Shown here: piece after piece, positions 26,708 through 35,368 of the stretch | Position numbering within the stretch: the stretch's first letter is position 1 | How the letters are laid out: each line of letters opens with the position of its first letter | DNA from: Acidisoma sp. PAMC 29798 | GTDB taxonomy: Bacteria; Pseudomonadota; Alphaproteobacteria; Acetobacterales; Acetobacteraceae | Length of the DNA stretch: 64,000 nt | Direction: 5' to 3' | Assembly: GCF_030252425.1 (NCBI RefSeq) | Contig: NZ_CP126994.1 | Location: forward strand, 620,001 to 684,000 | Notes under the pieces: model-generated | What the model was told of the DNA's origin: nothing | Databases searched by the model: none | What the model saw: the letters and a program-made list of their open reading frames with translations, nothing else | Position numbers and translations under genes: made by a program

Positions 26708-27171
26708 TCCGCGCACTTCTCACGGCGATGCTGTTCCTGGCCGTCGCCGCGTCCTCCGCCGGGGCGGTCAGCGACCCGAACGAGTTGCTGTCCAACCCGG
26801 TGCAGGAGGCGCGGGCCGAGACCATCGGCCAGACGCTGCGCTGCCTGGTGTGTCAGAACGAGAGCATCGAGGACAGCAACGCGGATCTCGCCCGCGACAT
26901 CCGCACCATCATCCGTCAGCAAGTGGTGGCGGGGCAGACCGATCATCAGATCGTCGCCTATATGGTCCACCGCTACGGCAGCTTCATTCTGCTGAAGCCG
27001 CCCTTCAATCCGCTCACCGCCATCCTGTGGATCACGCCGGTTCTCGCCTTGGCCCTGGGGCTCGGTATCGCCTTCCTCGCCATGCGGCAGAGGCGCCGCA
27101 ATCCGGTCCAGGGGCCGCCGCCGCTGTCGGACTCCGAACGCACCCGCCTGGAGACGATTCTGAACCCATGA
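26704..27171 (+). CDS. ccmH: Cytochrome c-type biogenesis protein CcmH (CycL)
   Basis: 155 residues. A signal peptide precedes the redox motif Cys47-Leu-Val-Cys50 in LRCLVCQNESI, then YGSFILLKPPF and a C-terminal membrane helix. Acts with CcmG and CcmF to present reduced apocytochrome. The start ATG 26704 overlaps the ccmG stop. This is the short form, with the TPR part encoded separately as ccmI. Confidence 0.95.
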   Translation: MIRALLTAMLFLAVAASSAGAVSDPNELLSNPVQEARAETIGQTLRCLVCQNESIEDSNADLARDIRTIIRQQVVAGQTDHQIVAYMVHRYGSFILLKPPFNPLTAILWITPVLALALGLGIAFLAMRQRRRNPVQGPPPLSDSERTRLETILNP

Positions 27172-27788
27172 TCTGGCTCGGCTTCGTCATCCTGTCCTTG
27201 ATCGTGCTGGCGCCCTTCATGTTGGCGCAGCGCCATATCCGCCTGCGCGGCCGGCGGGAATCGGCGCTCGTGCTCTATCGCGCGCAGCTCGTCGAATTGG
27301 AGAATGAGGGGGAGCGTGGGCGGATCGGGCCCGCCGAGCAGGCCCAGGCGAAGCTGGAGATCGAGCGCCGATTGCTGAGCACGGCGTCAACGCCAGAGGA
27401 GGTTTTGCCCAAGGCGGGTCGGCTGAGCTGGCTTCTGCCGGCCATGGTGCTGCTGCTGCCGGCCCTCGCCATCGCGCTCTATCTTCCCGGTGCGACGCCG
27501 ATGATGCCGGCTGCACCGCTCGCCCCCCGCATTGCGGCGGCCGAGGAACAGGCGCGGCAGGACCTCGCCATGCTCGATATGCTGCGTGCAAAACTCCAGA
27601 CGCTCGATCCGCATAGCGAGCAGGCGCGCCAGGGTTTTGTGCTCATGGGCAATATGGAAGCCGGCATGGGCGATGCGGCTGCGGCTTCGGCGGCCTGGGC
27701 CAAGGCGCTGGAGATACGGTCCGATCCGCAACTCCTAGCGCTGAAGGCGCAGGCGGACGCGGCGGCGCAGAGCGTTAAGGCGCCGTAG
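27168..27788 (+). CDS. ccmI: Cytochrome c maturation protein CcmI
   Basis: 206 residues. Two hydrophobic helices (IWLGFVILSLIVLAPFML and LLPAMVLLLPALAIALYL) flank a charged leucine-zipper-like cytoplasmic loop, followed by a shortened TPR-like tail (GFVLMGNMEAGMGDAAAASAAWAKAL). It holds the apocytochrome for CcmF/CcmH. The start overlaps the ccmH stop. The stop codon TAG lies in the first bases of a family B repeat, so the repeat defines the C-terminus. Confidence 0.88.
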   Translation: MIWLGFVILSLIVLAPFMLAQRHIRLRGRRESALVLYRAQLVELENEGERGRIGPAEQAQAKLEIERRLLSTASTPEEVLPKAGRLSWLLPAMVLLLPALAIALYLPGATPMMPAAPLAPRIAAAEEQARQDLAMLDMLRAKLQTLDPHSEQARQGFVLMGNMEAGMGDAAAASAAWAKALEIRSDPQLLALKAQADAAAQSVKAP

Positions 27789-27814
27789 GTTGGAAAAGCG
27801 CAGCGCATTCCACC
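27785..27814 (+). repeat. Family B dispersed palindromic repeat, copy 3
   Basis: 30 nt beginning GTAGGTTGGAAAAGCGC and ending CGCATTCCACC. GGTTGGAA...TTCCACC pair imperfectly. It overlaps the ccmI stop codon and separates the ccm block from the downstream DUF1674 gene. Confidence 0.7.
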
Positions 27815-27869
27815 ACACCGGTGGTGCGCCGATACTTGTGCCGCGTGGCGCGCGCGCTATGTCTTTCTC

Positions 27870-28058
27870 ATGACGAATGCATCCATGACTTTGTCTGATC
27901 CGCGTCCTGCGCCGCAGGACGACCCTGTCCCGGCACCGCAGGATACGCCGCCGGTCGAGCCGAATGCTGCGATGCCGATCGAGATCGGCGGCCCGAAAGG
28001 CCCTGAGCCCACGCGCTACGGCGACTGGGAACAAAAGGGCCGCTGCACCGATTTCTGA
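27870..28058 (+). CDS. DUF1674 / succinate dehydrogenase assembly factor 4-like protein
   Basis: 62 residues. The disordered Pro-rich N-terminus and conserved C-terminus IGGPKGPEPTRYGDWEQKG plus RCTDF match the SDHAF4/DUF1674 family, which protects the flavinylated SdhA subunit during complex II assembly. Short but highly diagnostic. Convergent with dnaQ, 4 nt from its end. Confidence 0.9.
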   Translation: MTNASMTLSDPRPAPQDDPVPAPQDTPPVEPNAAMPIEIGGPKGPEPTRYGDWEQKGRCTDF

Positions 28059-28062
28059 GCCG

Positions 28063-28743
28063 TCACGAGGCCAGCCAGATCGGCGCCTTAATCCGCTCCA
28101 GGAACGCCGTATGGCGTGCCAATTCCGCCTCTGACACCATGACATGCCGGATTGTCCTATCCGGTCGCGGTTCGTAGGTCGCAACGGTGAAGGCCTCGAC
28201 GCTCGCAGCGAGGGACAATCCCCGCTGCCGTCCGCCGGTCAGCTCAATATAGACCTCGGCAAGCAGTTTGCAGTCGAGAAGCGCGTTGTGGGCGGTGCGG
28301 GCCGAGAGATCGATGCCGAACCGCCGGCATAGGGCGTCCAGGCTATTGGGCATGCCCGGAAAACGTTTTTTCGCCATCATCAGCGTATCGACCATACGCG
28401 TCACAGGCAGCGGCGGATGAGCATGACGCGCGAACTCGGCATTCAGGAAGCCGAAGTCGAAGGGCGCGTTGTGGGCGACGAGCATTTCGTCCGGACCCAG
28501 GAAGGCAATCAATTCCTCCGCGATCAGCTTGAAGATCGGCTTCTCCCGCACGTGGTCGAGCGTGATGCCGTGGATGCGAATGACCTCATCGGGAATATCG
28601 CGCTCGGGATGGATCAGGTGGTGCAGATGCCGCCCGGTCGGCAGGTCGTTGAACAATTCCAGGCAGGCGACTTCGATGACGCGGTGGCCCTCGCGGTGAT
28701 CGAGGCCCGTCGTCTCGGTATCGAAGAGCACCGAGCGGCTCAT
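28063..28743 (-). CDS. dnaQ: DNA polymerase III epsilon subunit (3'-5' exonuclease)
   Basis: 226 residues. Proofreading exonuclease of the replicative polymerase. The DEDDh residues are visible: Asp8 and Glu10 in LFDTETTGLDH, Asp96 in HNAPFDFGFLN, His152 and Asp157 in TAHNALLDCKLLAEVY. The C-terminal ~45 residues would carry the alpha-subunit contact. Last gene of the secB-aroE-coaE-dnaQ run; its ATG overlaps the coaE stop by 4 nt. Confidence 0.96.
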   Translation of the reverse strand: MSRSVLFDTETTGLDHREGHRVIEVACLELFNDLPTGRHLHHLIHPERDIPDEVIRIHGITLDHVREKPIFKLIAEELIAFLGPDEMLVAHNAPFDFGFLNAEFARHAHPPLPVTRMVDTLMMAKKRFPGMPNSLDALCRRFGIDLSARTAHNALLDCKLLAEVYIELTGGRQRGLSLAASVEAFTVATYEPRPDRTIRHVMVSEAELARHTAFLERIKAPIWLAS

Positions 28744-29327
28744 GTGCGAAGCTCCTGGATGAGGCGAAGAATCTTCCCCTGGGCATAGCGGCGGGAGAGG
28801 CCGGTATCAACGATTCGGTCCGCGCGGCGGCGCTTTTCGGCGTCCGGCATTTGGCGGGCGAGGATGCCGGCAATCTCGCCCTCGCTCATCTTGCGCCGAC
28901 GGCGCAGGCGGGCGCGCTGGTTCGCGGCCGAGGTCGAGACGACGAGCACGATATCCACATCCGGGTTCGGCGCGTTTTCGAGCAGCAGCGGAATGTCGAG
29001 CACGGCGATGCTGCGCCCCTGGCGGCGGCAGCGAGCGAGGAAGGCGCGGCGGGCGGCGCGCACGCGGGGATGAATGATCTGTTCCAAGGTCTTCCATCCC
29101 GCCGGCGTCGCGGTCAGCGCCGCCCGCAACCGATTGCGGTCCACAACGCCGTCTCGCACCGTGTCCGGGAAGGCGGCGGCAATGGCGGGCACGGCGGCGC
29201 CACCTTTGCGCTGCAGCTTATGGACCTCGGCATCGGCGTCGAAGACGGGGATATGAGACCGGCGGAATTGTTTGGCGGCGGTGGATTTGCCCATGCCGAT
29301 GCTGCCGGTCAGGCCGATGACCTTCAC
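28740..29327 (-). CDS. coaE: Dephospho-CoA kinase
   Basis: 195 residues. Last step of coenzyme A synthesis. The P-loop is GLTGSIGMGKST (5-16), followed by VFDADAEVHKLQRKGG. IIHPRVRAARRAFL and LDIPLLLEN are conserved substrate elements, and ARLRRRRKMSEGEIAGILARQM is the lid region. Overlaps both neighbours by 4 nt. Confidence 0.95.
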   Translation of the reverse strand: MKVIGLTGSIGMGKSTAAKQFRRSHIPVFDADAEVHKLQRKGGAAVPAIAAAFPDTVRDGVVDRNRLRAALTATPAGWKTLEQIIHPRVRAARRAFLARCRRQGRSIAVLDIPLLLENAPNPDVDIVLVVSTSAANQRARLRRRRKMSEGEIAGILARQMPDAEKRRRADRIVDTGLSRRYAQGKILRLIQELRT

Positions 29328-30163
29328 GGGATGAGAAGATCTGCGGCGACGTAGCGATACAGCGCCTCATCCACCTCGGGCGTGACGCCGAACCAGGCGG
29401 CGAAGCCCGGCACCGCCTGATGCAGCAGCATGCCAAGGCCAGGCGCCGTCTTCAGGCCGTGCGCGCGGGCGGCGGTGATCAGCGGCGTCTCTAACGGCAC
29501 ATAGACGATGTCGGCCACCGCCGTGTCGGTTCCGGCGCGTGACAGATCGAGATCCAGAGGCGGGTTGCCTGTCATCCCGAGCGAGGTGGTGTTGACGATG
29601 AGCGCGTGGTCGGCGACGGCCAAATGCCGCGCCTCCCAGTCGATGACCGTGCAGCTGGGCAGCATCGCGGCGAGGGTTTCAGCGCGATCCCGGCTACGGT
29701 TACATAAACATATGTTGATGTCTCGTTGTCGCAGGGCCGACGCAACCGCCCTTGCGCTGCCTCCGGCACCGAGGATCAGGGCCGGTCCCTCAGAGGGGTC
29801 GATGGCATGCTGGCGGAGGTTGGCGAGGAAGCCCGTGCCATCTGTGTTGCTGCCGATGACGCGGCCATCCTCGAAACGCAAGGTATTGACCGCCCCGGCC
29901 CCGCTGGCCGACTCATCGATGGTGTCGCACAGCGCGAAGGCCGCTTCCTTATGGGGAATCGTGACGTTCGCACCCGCGAAGCCGGCCGCGGCCAAGCCAC
30001 GCACCGCCGTGGCAAAATCCTCCGGCCGCACGGGCAATGGCAGATAGGCGCCATCAATCCCGTACCGGTCGAGCCAATAGCCGTGCAGGCGCGGCGACCG
30101 CGAGTGGCTCACCGGCCAGCCGATGACCCCGGCGAGCCGTGCCTTCCCCGTCAGGATCGCCAT
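29324..30163 (-). CDS. aroE: Shikimate dehydrogenase
   Basis: 279 residues. Reduces 3-dehydroshikimate with NADPH in the aromatic amino acid pathway. Shikimate binding SHSRSPRLHGYWL, catalytic Lys in NVTIPHKEAAF, Asp in NTDGTGFLANL, and the NADP loop LGAGGSARAVASAL are all present. Follows secB by 7 nt and is coupled to coaE by a 4-nt overlap. Confidence 0.95.
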   Translation of the reverse strand: MAILTGKARLAGVIGWPVSHSRSPRLHGYWLDRYGIDGAYLPLPVRPEDFATAVRGLAAAGFAGANVTIPHKEAAFALCDTIDESASGAGAVNTLRFEDGRVIGSNTDGTGFLANLRQHAIDPSEGPALILGAGGSARAVASALRQRDINICLCNRSRDRAETLAAMLPSCTVIDWEARHLAVADHALIVNTTSLGMTGNPPLDLDLSRAGTDTAVADIVYVPLETPLITAARAHGLKTAPGLGMLLHQAVPGFAAWFGVTPEVDEALYRYVAADLLIP

Positions 30164-30170
30164 CGCCTGT

Positions 30171-30701
30171 TCAGCTATTGAGGGTTTCCGGAGCGGGCGT
30201 CACCGTCGCCTGGCCGCGCCGCGCGTGCCACATGGCCAGGAAGTCGATCGGGCCCAGCAAGACGGGCGGGAAGCCGCCGTCGCGGGTGACATCCGCCAGG
30301 ATGTTGCGGGCGAAGGGAAACAGCAGGCGCGGCCCTTCAACGAGCAATACCGGCTCGATCTGGTTCTCGGGAATGCCGGTGAGGGTGAAGATGCCCGCAT
30401 AGGACAGCTCGGCCAGGAAGACGATGACCGGCGTTTCGGTGCCGTTGAGCGGGCCGGGACCGGGCTCGACGGGCTTGACCGCCTCGACACGCGCGATGAG
30501 CGTGACTTCGAAGACGAGCTGATCCTCCGTCAGGCGCTTCACCTGCACATCGAGATTGACCGACACCTGCGGCGGGCTGCGCAGGGTGGAATAGATCTGC
30601 GGTGCGCCGGGAACCTCGAAGGACAGGTCTTTGACGTACTGGGCATTGACGACGAGCGGCGGCGTCGCTTGGCCAGTAGAGGGGGTGGTGTCCAGTGACA
30701 T
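30171..30701 (-). CDS. secB: Protein-export chaperone SecB
   Basis: 176 residues. Tetrameric chaperone delivering preproteins to SecA. Recognisable segments are QYVKDLSFEVPGAPQIY, VSVNLDVQVKRL, ELSYAGIFTL and RLLFPFARNILADVTRDGGFPPVLLGPIDF. First gene of the secB-aroE-coaE-dnaQ run on the minus strand. Confidence 0.95.
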   Translation of the reverse strand: MSLDTTPSTGQATPPLVVNAQYVKDLSFEVPGAPQIYSTLRSPPQVSVNLDVQVKRLTEDQLVFEVTLIARVEAVKPVEPGPGPLNGTETPVIVFLAELSYAGIFTLTGIPENQIEPVLLVEGPRLLFPFARNILADVTRDGGFPPVLLGPIDFLAMWHARRGQATVTPAPETLNS

Positions 30702-30795
30702 GGTTCTCTCTCTTACTTCGTGGCGGATGCGTTAGCATCGGGATCGGTGGTGCGCCAGCGGATCAATGCGGCGCCGTTAAGGGAGCCCTGCGGCT

Positions 30796-31341
30796 TCAAG
30801 TGATGGTGGCGGCGAAGCCGGCATTCGGCTCCACCACAATCCATTCTCCATTGTTAAGAGTTTGCCCGGTCATGGCCATAATGAACGCCCAATGCGTCAC
30901 CACCAGCGTTTCCGCATGGTCGGATCGCGCCGCCATCTCGACATGAAAGTCAGCTGCGCGGCCCAGGGTGGCTGCCTCCGTCTCGGTCTCCGCCGGCCAC
31001 CAATGATCTTCCAGATCGCCGAAATCCTGCTCCGGCCAGGCGTCTTGCAGGGTCGATATTGGGGTGCCGACGTCACAGACGAATTTGTAGCGCTCGCGCA
31101 CCAGCGGTGAAATGGTGACAGGCAGGCCGAACCGGCGCGCGAAGGGGGCCGCCGTTTGCAGCGCCCGGGTATAGGGGGAGGCGATGATGCGGGTGATCGG
31201 CAGGGCGGCGAGTGTCGCCGCCGCGTCCTCGGCCTGTTGATGGCCCAGCGGGGTCAGCTTCGGATCGCGAATCCCCGGATCGACCTTGGTCGCCGAGAAA
31301 TGCAGGTTAAACTCACTTTGGCCGTGGCGGATCAGGATCAT
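30796..31341 (-). CDS. Histidine phosphatase family protein
   Basis: 181 residues. The phosphate-accepting His6 lies in LIRHGQSEFN; SPYTRALQTAAPF and the second His in VVTHWAFIMAMTG complete the active site. Phosphoglycerate-mutase-like fold; the substrate is unknown. The start is ATG 31341, where the family motif begins, although the frame stays open far upstream across the Tim44-like gene. It sits between secB and the Tim44-like gene, which are close neighbours in many relatives. Confidence 0.88.
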   Translation of the reverse strand: MILIRHGQSEFNLHFSATKVDPGIRDPKLTPLGHQQAEDAAATLAALPITRIIASPYTRALQTAAPFARRFGLPVTISPLVRERYKFVCDVGTPISTLQDAWPEQDFGDLEDHWWPAETETEAATLGRAADFHVEMAARSDHAETLVVTHWAFIMAMTGQTLNNGEWIVVEPNAGFAATIT

Positions 31342-31492
31342 GCGGCCAGTATAGCGCGATCGCCTGCCGTCGAAACTCCGGCGGAGGCAGGCTCCCCCGT
31401 GTTTGTGTTGCGGTGCGGCCGGCCGAGCCTTATGTCTCGGCACAGAGCAACGGCGTGCCAGACATGATGTTGCGCGCCAGGACGGATTATTT

Positions 31493-32185
31493 ATGAACCT
31501 CCCCGGTGGTTTCCCTGTCGACCTCGTGCTGTTCGGGCTGATCGCGGCCTTCCTCATCTTGAGGCTGCGCAGCATCCTCGGCCGCCGTACCGGATTCGAA
31601 GGGCGTGCGCGCCCCGCACCGCCGACCGTTGGCGGCCGTGTTGTGCCGCCAGCCCGTGGCGACTCGACCCCGACCATCGACGGCCGCGCGGAGGCTGCGG
31701 CGCCGCGCCCTGTGCGTGCTTTGCCGGAAGCGAATTCGGCCCTGGGTGAGGCACTGCGCCGTGTGCGCACGGTCGACCCCGCCTTCGACGCCGCCGGTTT
31801 CCTGGGCGCTGCCGAGGGCACCTTCCGCACCATCGTCGCGGCTTTTGCGGGCGGCGACCGGGTGACGCTGCGGGGCTTGCTCACGGATGACACGTATCGC
31901 GCCTTCGAGACCGCGATCGCAGCGCGCGAAGCGGCGTCCGAAACGCAGCGGACCGAAATCCGTGAAATCACCGCCGCCGCCATCACCGAAGCAGAGTTGA
32001 ACGGGCGCATCGCCGATATCAGCGTGCGCTTCGTGTCCGACCAGGTGAACGTCACGAGCGATGCCCAGAACCAGCCGGTGTCGGGGACGGACGGCATTAC
32101 CGAAATGGTCGATGTCTGGACCTTCGAGCGTGATCTCGGAACGCGTGACCAGACCTGGCGTCTGGCGGCTGCGCGCAGCGCTTGA
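31493..32185 (+). CDS. Tim44-like domain protein (TimA)
   Basis: 230 residues. An N-terminal helix (FPVDLVLFGLIAAFLILRLRSIL) anchors it in the inner membrane. A Pro/Ala/Arg linker leads to a Tim44-like domain: DPAFDAAGFLGAAEGTFRTIVAAFAGGD, LRGLLTDDTYRAFE, and the terminal VDVWTFERDLGTRDQTWRLAA. Relatives of mitochondrial Tim44 in alphaproteobacteria are found beside mltA as here. The stop overlaps the mltA TTG start. Confidence 0.9.
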   Translation: MNLPGGFPVDLVLFGLIAAFLILRLRSILGRRTGFEGRARPAPPTVGGRVVPPARGDSTPTIDGRAEAAAPRPVRALPEANSALGEALRRVRTVDPAFDAAGFLGAAEGTFRTIVAAFAGGDRVTLRGLLTDDTYRAFETAIAAREAASETQRTEIREITAAAITEAELNGRIADISVRFVSDQVNVTSDAQNQPVSGTDGITEMVDVWTFERDLGTRDQTWRLAAARSA

Positions 32186-33411
32186 GTTCGGCTTTGCGTA
32201 TTCACTGGATAGGCGCGCGGACCCGGCGCGTCGTAGCTGCCTGTGTGCTGGCGGCGCTCGCCGGCTGCGTGATGCCGCCGGGCGAGCAGAGCGGCCCGCT
32301 CGACTTGCAGCCAATCGGCTTTTCACAGCTTCCCGGCTGGTCTGCTGCGCCTCCGTCCGCGGCGCTGGCGGCCTTTGTGGTCAGCTGCCAGCGGATTCAG
32401 ATATTCCCACCGGATCAGACGCTTGGCGGCTCGGGCCTTGCTGCCCAGCTTGGTGGCCGGGCCGGTGCCTGGGGTCCCGTTTGCGCTGCTGGGCGCAGCG
32501 TGCCGCCGGCGGATGATGGCGCCGCCCGCGCCTTCTTCCAGTCCCAGTTTCAGCCCTATCTGATCACCCAGTCCGGCCAATCGACGGCCAAGGTGACCGG
32601 CTATTACGAGCCTGAGGTGGCGGGCTCGGCGAGCCGCGAGGGTGACTTTCAAACGCCGTTGCTGGGATTGCCCCCCGACCTCGTGACCTTCGATCTCGGC
32701 GCTTTCGATCCGTCTATGGCAGGCAAGACCGTGGTGGGTCGTCTGACCGGCCATGCGATCGTGCCCTATTTCGACCGCTTCCAGATCGACAATGGCGCCC
32801 TGGATGCCGATAGCCTGGCGGTGGGCTGGGTGGCCGATCCGGTCGATGCCTTCTTTCTCCAGATCGAGGGGTCGGGCCGCATCGACTTGCCGGATGGCAG
32901 TGTCATGCGCGTGACCTATGCCGGCAAGAACGGGCGGCCCTATGTGCCGATCGGCCGCGTCATGGTCGATCAGAAGCTGCTGGCTGCGAATGACGTGACC
33001 GAGCAGAGCATCCGCGCCTGGTTGGACGCGCACCCCGACCGCGCACGGTCGATCATGGAGCGCAACCCGTCCTATGTGTTCTTCCGCACGGCGCCCGATC
33101 TGAGCAGTGCGGCCGGGCCACCGGGGGCGCTGGGCGTCAGCCTGACGCCGGGCCGATCGATTGCCGTGGACAAGAGCTTCCTGCCGCTCGGCGCGCCAGT
33201 GTGGCTGGATACGACCGATCCGGTGACCCACGCGCCGCTGCAGCGGCTGACGGTCGCGCAGGATTTGGGTGCGGCGATCAAGGGACCGTTGCGGGCGGAT
33301 TTGTTCTTTGGTTCGGGTCAGGCAGCCTCCGCCGGGGCGGGGGCGATGAACGCGCCGGGCCGGATGTATTTGCTGTTGCCGCTGGCCGCGCCATCCGCAC
33401 CGGCGTCGTGA
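32182..33411 (+). CDS. mltA: Membrane-bound lytic murein transglycosylase A
   Basis: 409 residues. Outer-membrane lipoprotein that cuts peptidoglycan to 1,6-anhydro products. The lipobox is LAGC with lipidated Cys29. The MltA domain has VTGYYEPEVAGS and FFLQIEGSGRIDLPDG; the C-terminal 3D domain has AQDLGAAIKGPLRADLFFGSG with the catalytic Asp. Starts with TTG overlapping the upstream stop (TTGA), implying translational coupling. Confidence 0.94.
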   Translation: MSSALRIHWIGARTRRVVAACVLAALAGCVMPPGEQSGPLDLQPIGFSQLPGWSAAPPSAALAAFVVSCQRIQIFPPDQTLGGSGLAAQLGGRAGAWGPVCAAGRSVPPADDGAARAFFQSQFQPYLITQSGQSTAKVTGYYEPEVAGSASREGDFQTPLLGLPPDLVTFDLGAFDPSMAGKTVVGRLTGHAIVPYFDRFQIDNGALDADSLAVGWVADPVDAFFLQIEGSGRIDLPDGSVMRVTYAGKNGRPYVPIGRVMVDQKLLAANDVTEQSIRAWLDAHPDRARSIMERNPSYVFFRTAPDLSSAAGPPGALGVSLTPGRSIAVDKSFLPLGAPVWLDTTDPVTHAPLQRLTVAQDLGAAIKGPLRADLFFGSGQAASAGAGAMNAPGRMYLLLPLAAPSAPAS

Positions 33412-33434
33412 GGTTTGGGTCAACCTAAGAGACT

Positions 33435-33535
33435 CGTCACCCGCGCACTTGATGCGCGGGCCTACCCGTTCAAGCGCCCAAACGGCGTTGAGGCGCCACG
33501 AGGGGTAGATCCCCGGATCAAGTCCGGGGATGACG
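33435..33535. repeat. Family A composite palindrome downstream of mltA
   Basis: Outer stem CGTC 33435-33438 with GACG 33532-33535. Arm 1 is CCCGCGCA 33440-33447 with TGCGCGGG 33453-33460, loop CTTGA. Arm 2 is CTACCC 33462-33467 with GGGTAG 33503-33508. Arm 3 is ATCCCCGGA 33509-33517 with TCCGGGGAT 33523-33531, loop TCAAG. It fills the convergent gap between mltA and the alpha/beta hydrolase. Confidence 0.8.
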
Positions 33536-33556
33536 ATTGTGTTGCGCGACGCTCAG

Positions 33557-34345
33557 TCATGCCCCGCCCTGCGCATCGAGAAACGGCACGATCGCGGCAA
33601 GAAACCCCGCCGGGTCCTCGGCGTGGAGCCAGTGGCCGGCGTCAGGCAGCACCGTGAAGGTCGCGCGGGGAAATAAGGCGCGGATCGCCTCATGCGCCTC
33701 GGCCGGCACGTAATGCGACTTTCCACCGCTCACGAAGAGCGTCGGGCCTGCGAAAGACCCGCCGACGCCCTCCCAGCCTTCGAGATCAGGCACCGCCGCT
33801 GCGATATCAGCCAGGCCGATGCGCCAAGCCGGCGGCTGGTCCCCGCCGAGCCGGAGGTTCAGCAACAGAAACGACCGGATCGTCGCATCAGGGATGGCAG
33901 GCGCCAAGGCCGCGTTGGCCTCCGCACGGGTCATGCCACTGTGCAACGGTAGCGCCATAAGCGCGCCAGCGAGTTCGGTATTGCCGTGGGCGTAGGCGCG
34001 CGGCGCGATGTCGGCGACGATCAGGCTTGCTACCCGATCGGGCGAATCGAGCGCCAGCCGCATCGCGACCTTGCCGCCCATGGAATGGCCGAGCAGGTGG
34101 CAGGGCAGGGCACCCATTGCCGCCAAACTCTCCACGACGTCCTCGGCCATCGTGCCGTAGCGCATACCGCGCGCATGCGGGCTGTCACCGTGGTTGCGAA
34201 GATCGAGGGAGATGACGCGGCGGCCCGTCGCCGCCAGACTCTTCTGCAAACCACCGAGATTGCGGATCGAGCCGAACAGGCCGTGCAGCAGGACGACGGG
34301 CGGGCGCGCACCATCCGTGCCGACATCGATGGCATGTAGCCGCAT
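33557..34345 (-). CDS. Alpha/beta hydrolase (YbfF-like esterase)
   Basis: 262 residues. The oxyanion segment LLHGLFGSIRNLGGL, the nucleophile Ser88 in LLGHSMGGKVAM and the terminal His in LPDAGHWLHAEDP are in place; LRNHGDSPHA is typical of the YbfF/PNPLA-independent esterase group. Cytoplasmic. Likely substrate a small acyl ester; unknown. It follows the quinone oxidoreductase by 6 nt on the same strand. Confidence 0.9.
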   Translation of the reverse strand: MRLHAIDVGTDGARPPVVLLHGLFGSIRNLGGLQKSLAATGRRVISLDLRNHGDSPHARGMRYGTMAEDVVESLAAMGALPCHLLGHSMGGKVAMRLALDSPDRVASLIVADIAPRAYAHGNTELAGALMALPLHSGMTRAEANAALAPAIPDATIRSFLLLNLRLGGDQPPAWRIGLADIAAAVPDLEGWEGVGGSFAGPTLFVSGGKSHYVPAEAHEAIRALFPRATFTVLPDAGHWLHAEDPAGFLAAIVPFLDAQGGA

Positions 34346-34351
34346 CAGCGA

Positions 34352-35356
34352 TCAATCCGCCACGCGCAGCATGATCTTGCCGATATGGTCACGGCTTTCC
34401 ATCAGGCGATGCGCCTCCGCCGCCTCGGCGAGCGGGAAGCTGGTTTCGATCACCGGCGCGCAGCGGCCCTCGTCGAGCACCGGCCAGACACGCTCCAGCA
34501 AGCCGCGCGCGACGGCAGCCTTCTCGGCGATGGTGCGGGGCCGCATGGTCGATCCCGTCACTGTCAGCCGCTTGATCATGATCGGCATCAGATCGGCCTG
34601 ATCGACCATGCTGCCTTGCATGAAGGCGATGTAGAGCAAACGGCCGCCCCGCTTGAGGGAGGCGATGTTGCGCTCGAAATAGGGCGCGCCGACCATGTCG
34701 AGAATGACGTCCACGCCCCGGTAGGCCGTCAGGCGCTTGATCTCATCCGCGAAGTCGATGTCGTGATAATTGATGGCGGCATGGGCGCCGAGCCTTTCAC
34801 ACGCGCGCGCTTTGTCCAGGCTGCCGACGGTGGTGAAGACCACGGCGCCGAACTCGGCCGCGAGCTGGATGGCGGTGATGCCGATGCCACCCGAGCCGCC
34901 ATGGATCAGGACACTTTCGCCAGCATGCAAATTGCCCATCTGGAACAGATTGGCCCAGACGGTGAAATAGGTCTCCGGCAAGGCCGCCGCCTGAAGCGCG
35001 TCATAGCCCTTCGGCCAGGGCAGGCATTGGGTGGCGGGAACCGCGCAAAAGCCTGCGTAGCCGCCGCCGTTGACCAGGGCGCAAACACGGTCGCCGACCG
35101 CCCAACCCGTGGCGCCGGTGCCGAGGGCCGCGATGGTGCCGGCCACTTCCAGGCCGAGCAGGGGACTCGCATCCGCCGGCGGCGGATATTTCCCCTCGCG
35201 CTGCATGATGTCGGGCCGGTTGACGCCGGCTGCTTCGACACGGATCAGCACCTCGCCGTCTCGCAACTCGGGCAGCGGCAACGTGCCGAGGCGCATCACC
35301 TCGGGCCCACCCTTGCCCTCGGCGACGATCGCACGCATCTCATTCGGAAGGGTCAT
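34352..35356 (-). CDS. NAD(P)H:quinone oxidoreductase, PIG3/Qor-like medium-chain reductase
   Basis: 334 residues of the zinc-free medium-chain dehydrogenase/reductase family. Substrate domain [21 protein letters not shown]; cofactor loop [18 protein letters not shown]; then [17 protein letters not shown] and a late [13 protein letters not shown]. No structural zinc cysteines. It probably reduces quinones or enones with NADPH. Forms a two-gene unit with the alpha/beta hydrolase. Confidence 0.92.
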   Translation of the reverse strand: MTLPNEMRAIVAEGKGGPEVMRLGTLPLPELRDGEVLIRVEAAGVNRPDIMQREGKYPPPADASPLLGLEVAGTIAALGTGATGWAVGDRVCALVNGGGYAGFCAVPATQCLPWPKGYDALQAAALPETYFTVWANLFQMGNLHAGESVLIHGGSGGIGITAIQLAAEFGAVVFTTVGSLDKARACERLGAHAAINYHDIDFADEIKRLTAYRGVDVILDMVGAPYFERNIASLKRGGRLLYIAFMQGSMVDQADLMPIMIKRLTVTGSTMRPRTIAEKAAVARGLLERVWPVLDEGRCAPVIETSFPLAEAAEAHRLMESRDHIGKIMLRVAD

Positions 35357-35368
35357 GTGGTCCTCTTG

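Noticed and set aside
31342-32205. N-terminal extension of the histidine phosphatase across the Tim44-like gene
   Set aside because: The phosphatase family begins at MILIRHGQ; the upstream residues are Arg/Ser-rich antisense of the Tim44-like gene.
33435-33535. CRISPR-like or tRNA-like structure
   Set aside because: The folding into three arms resembles a cloverleaf, but there is no anticodon arm of tRNA length, no CCA/T-loop consensus and no spaced direct repeats.
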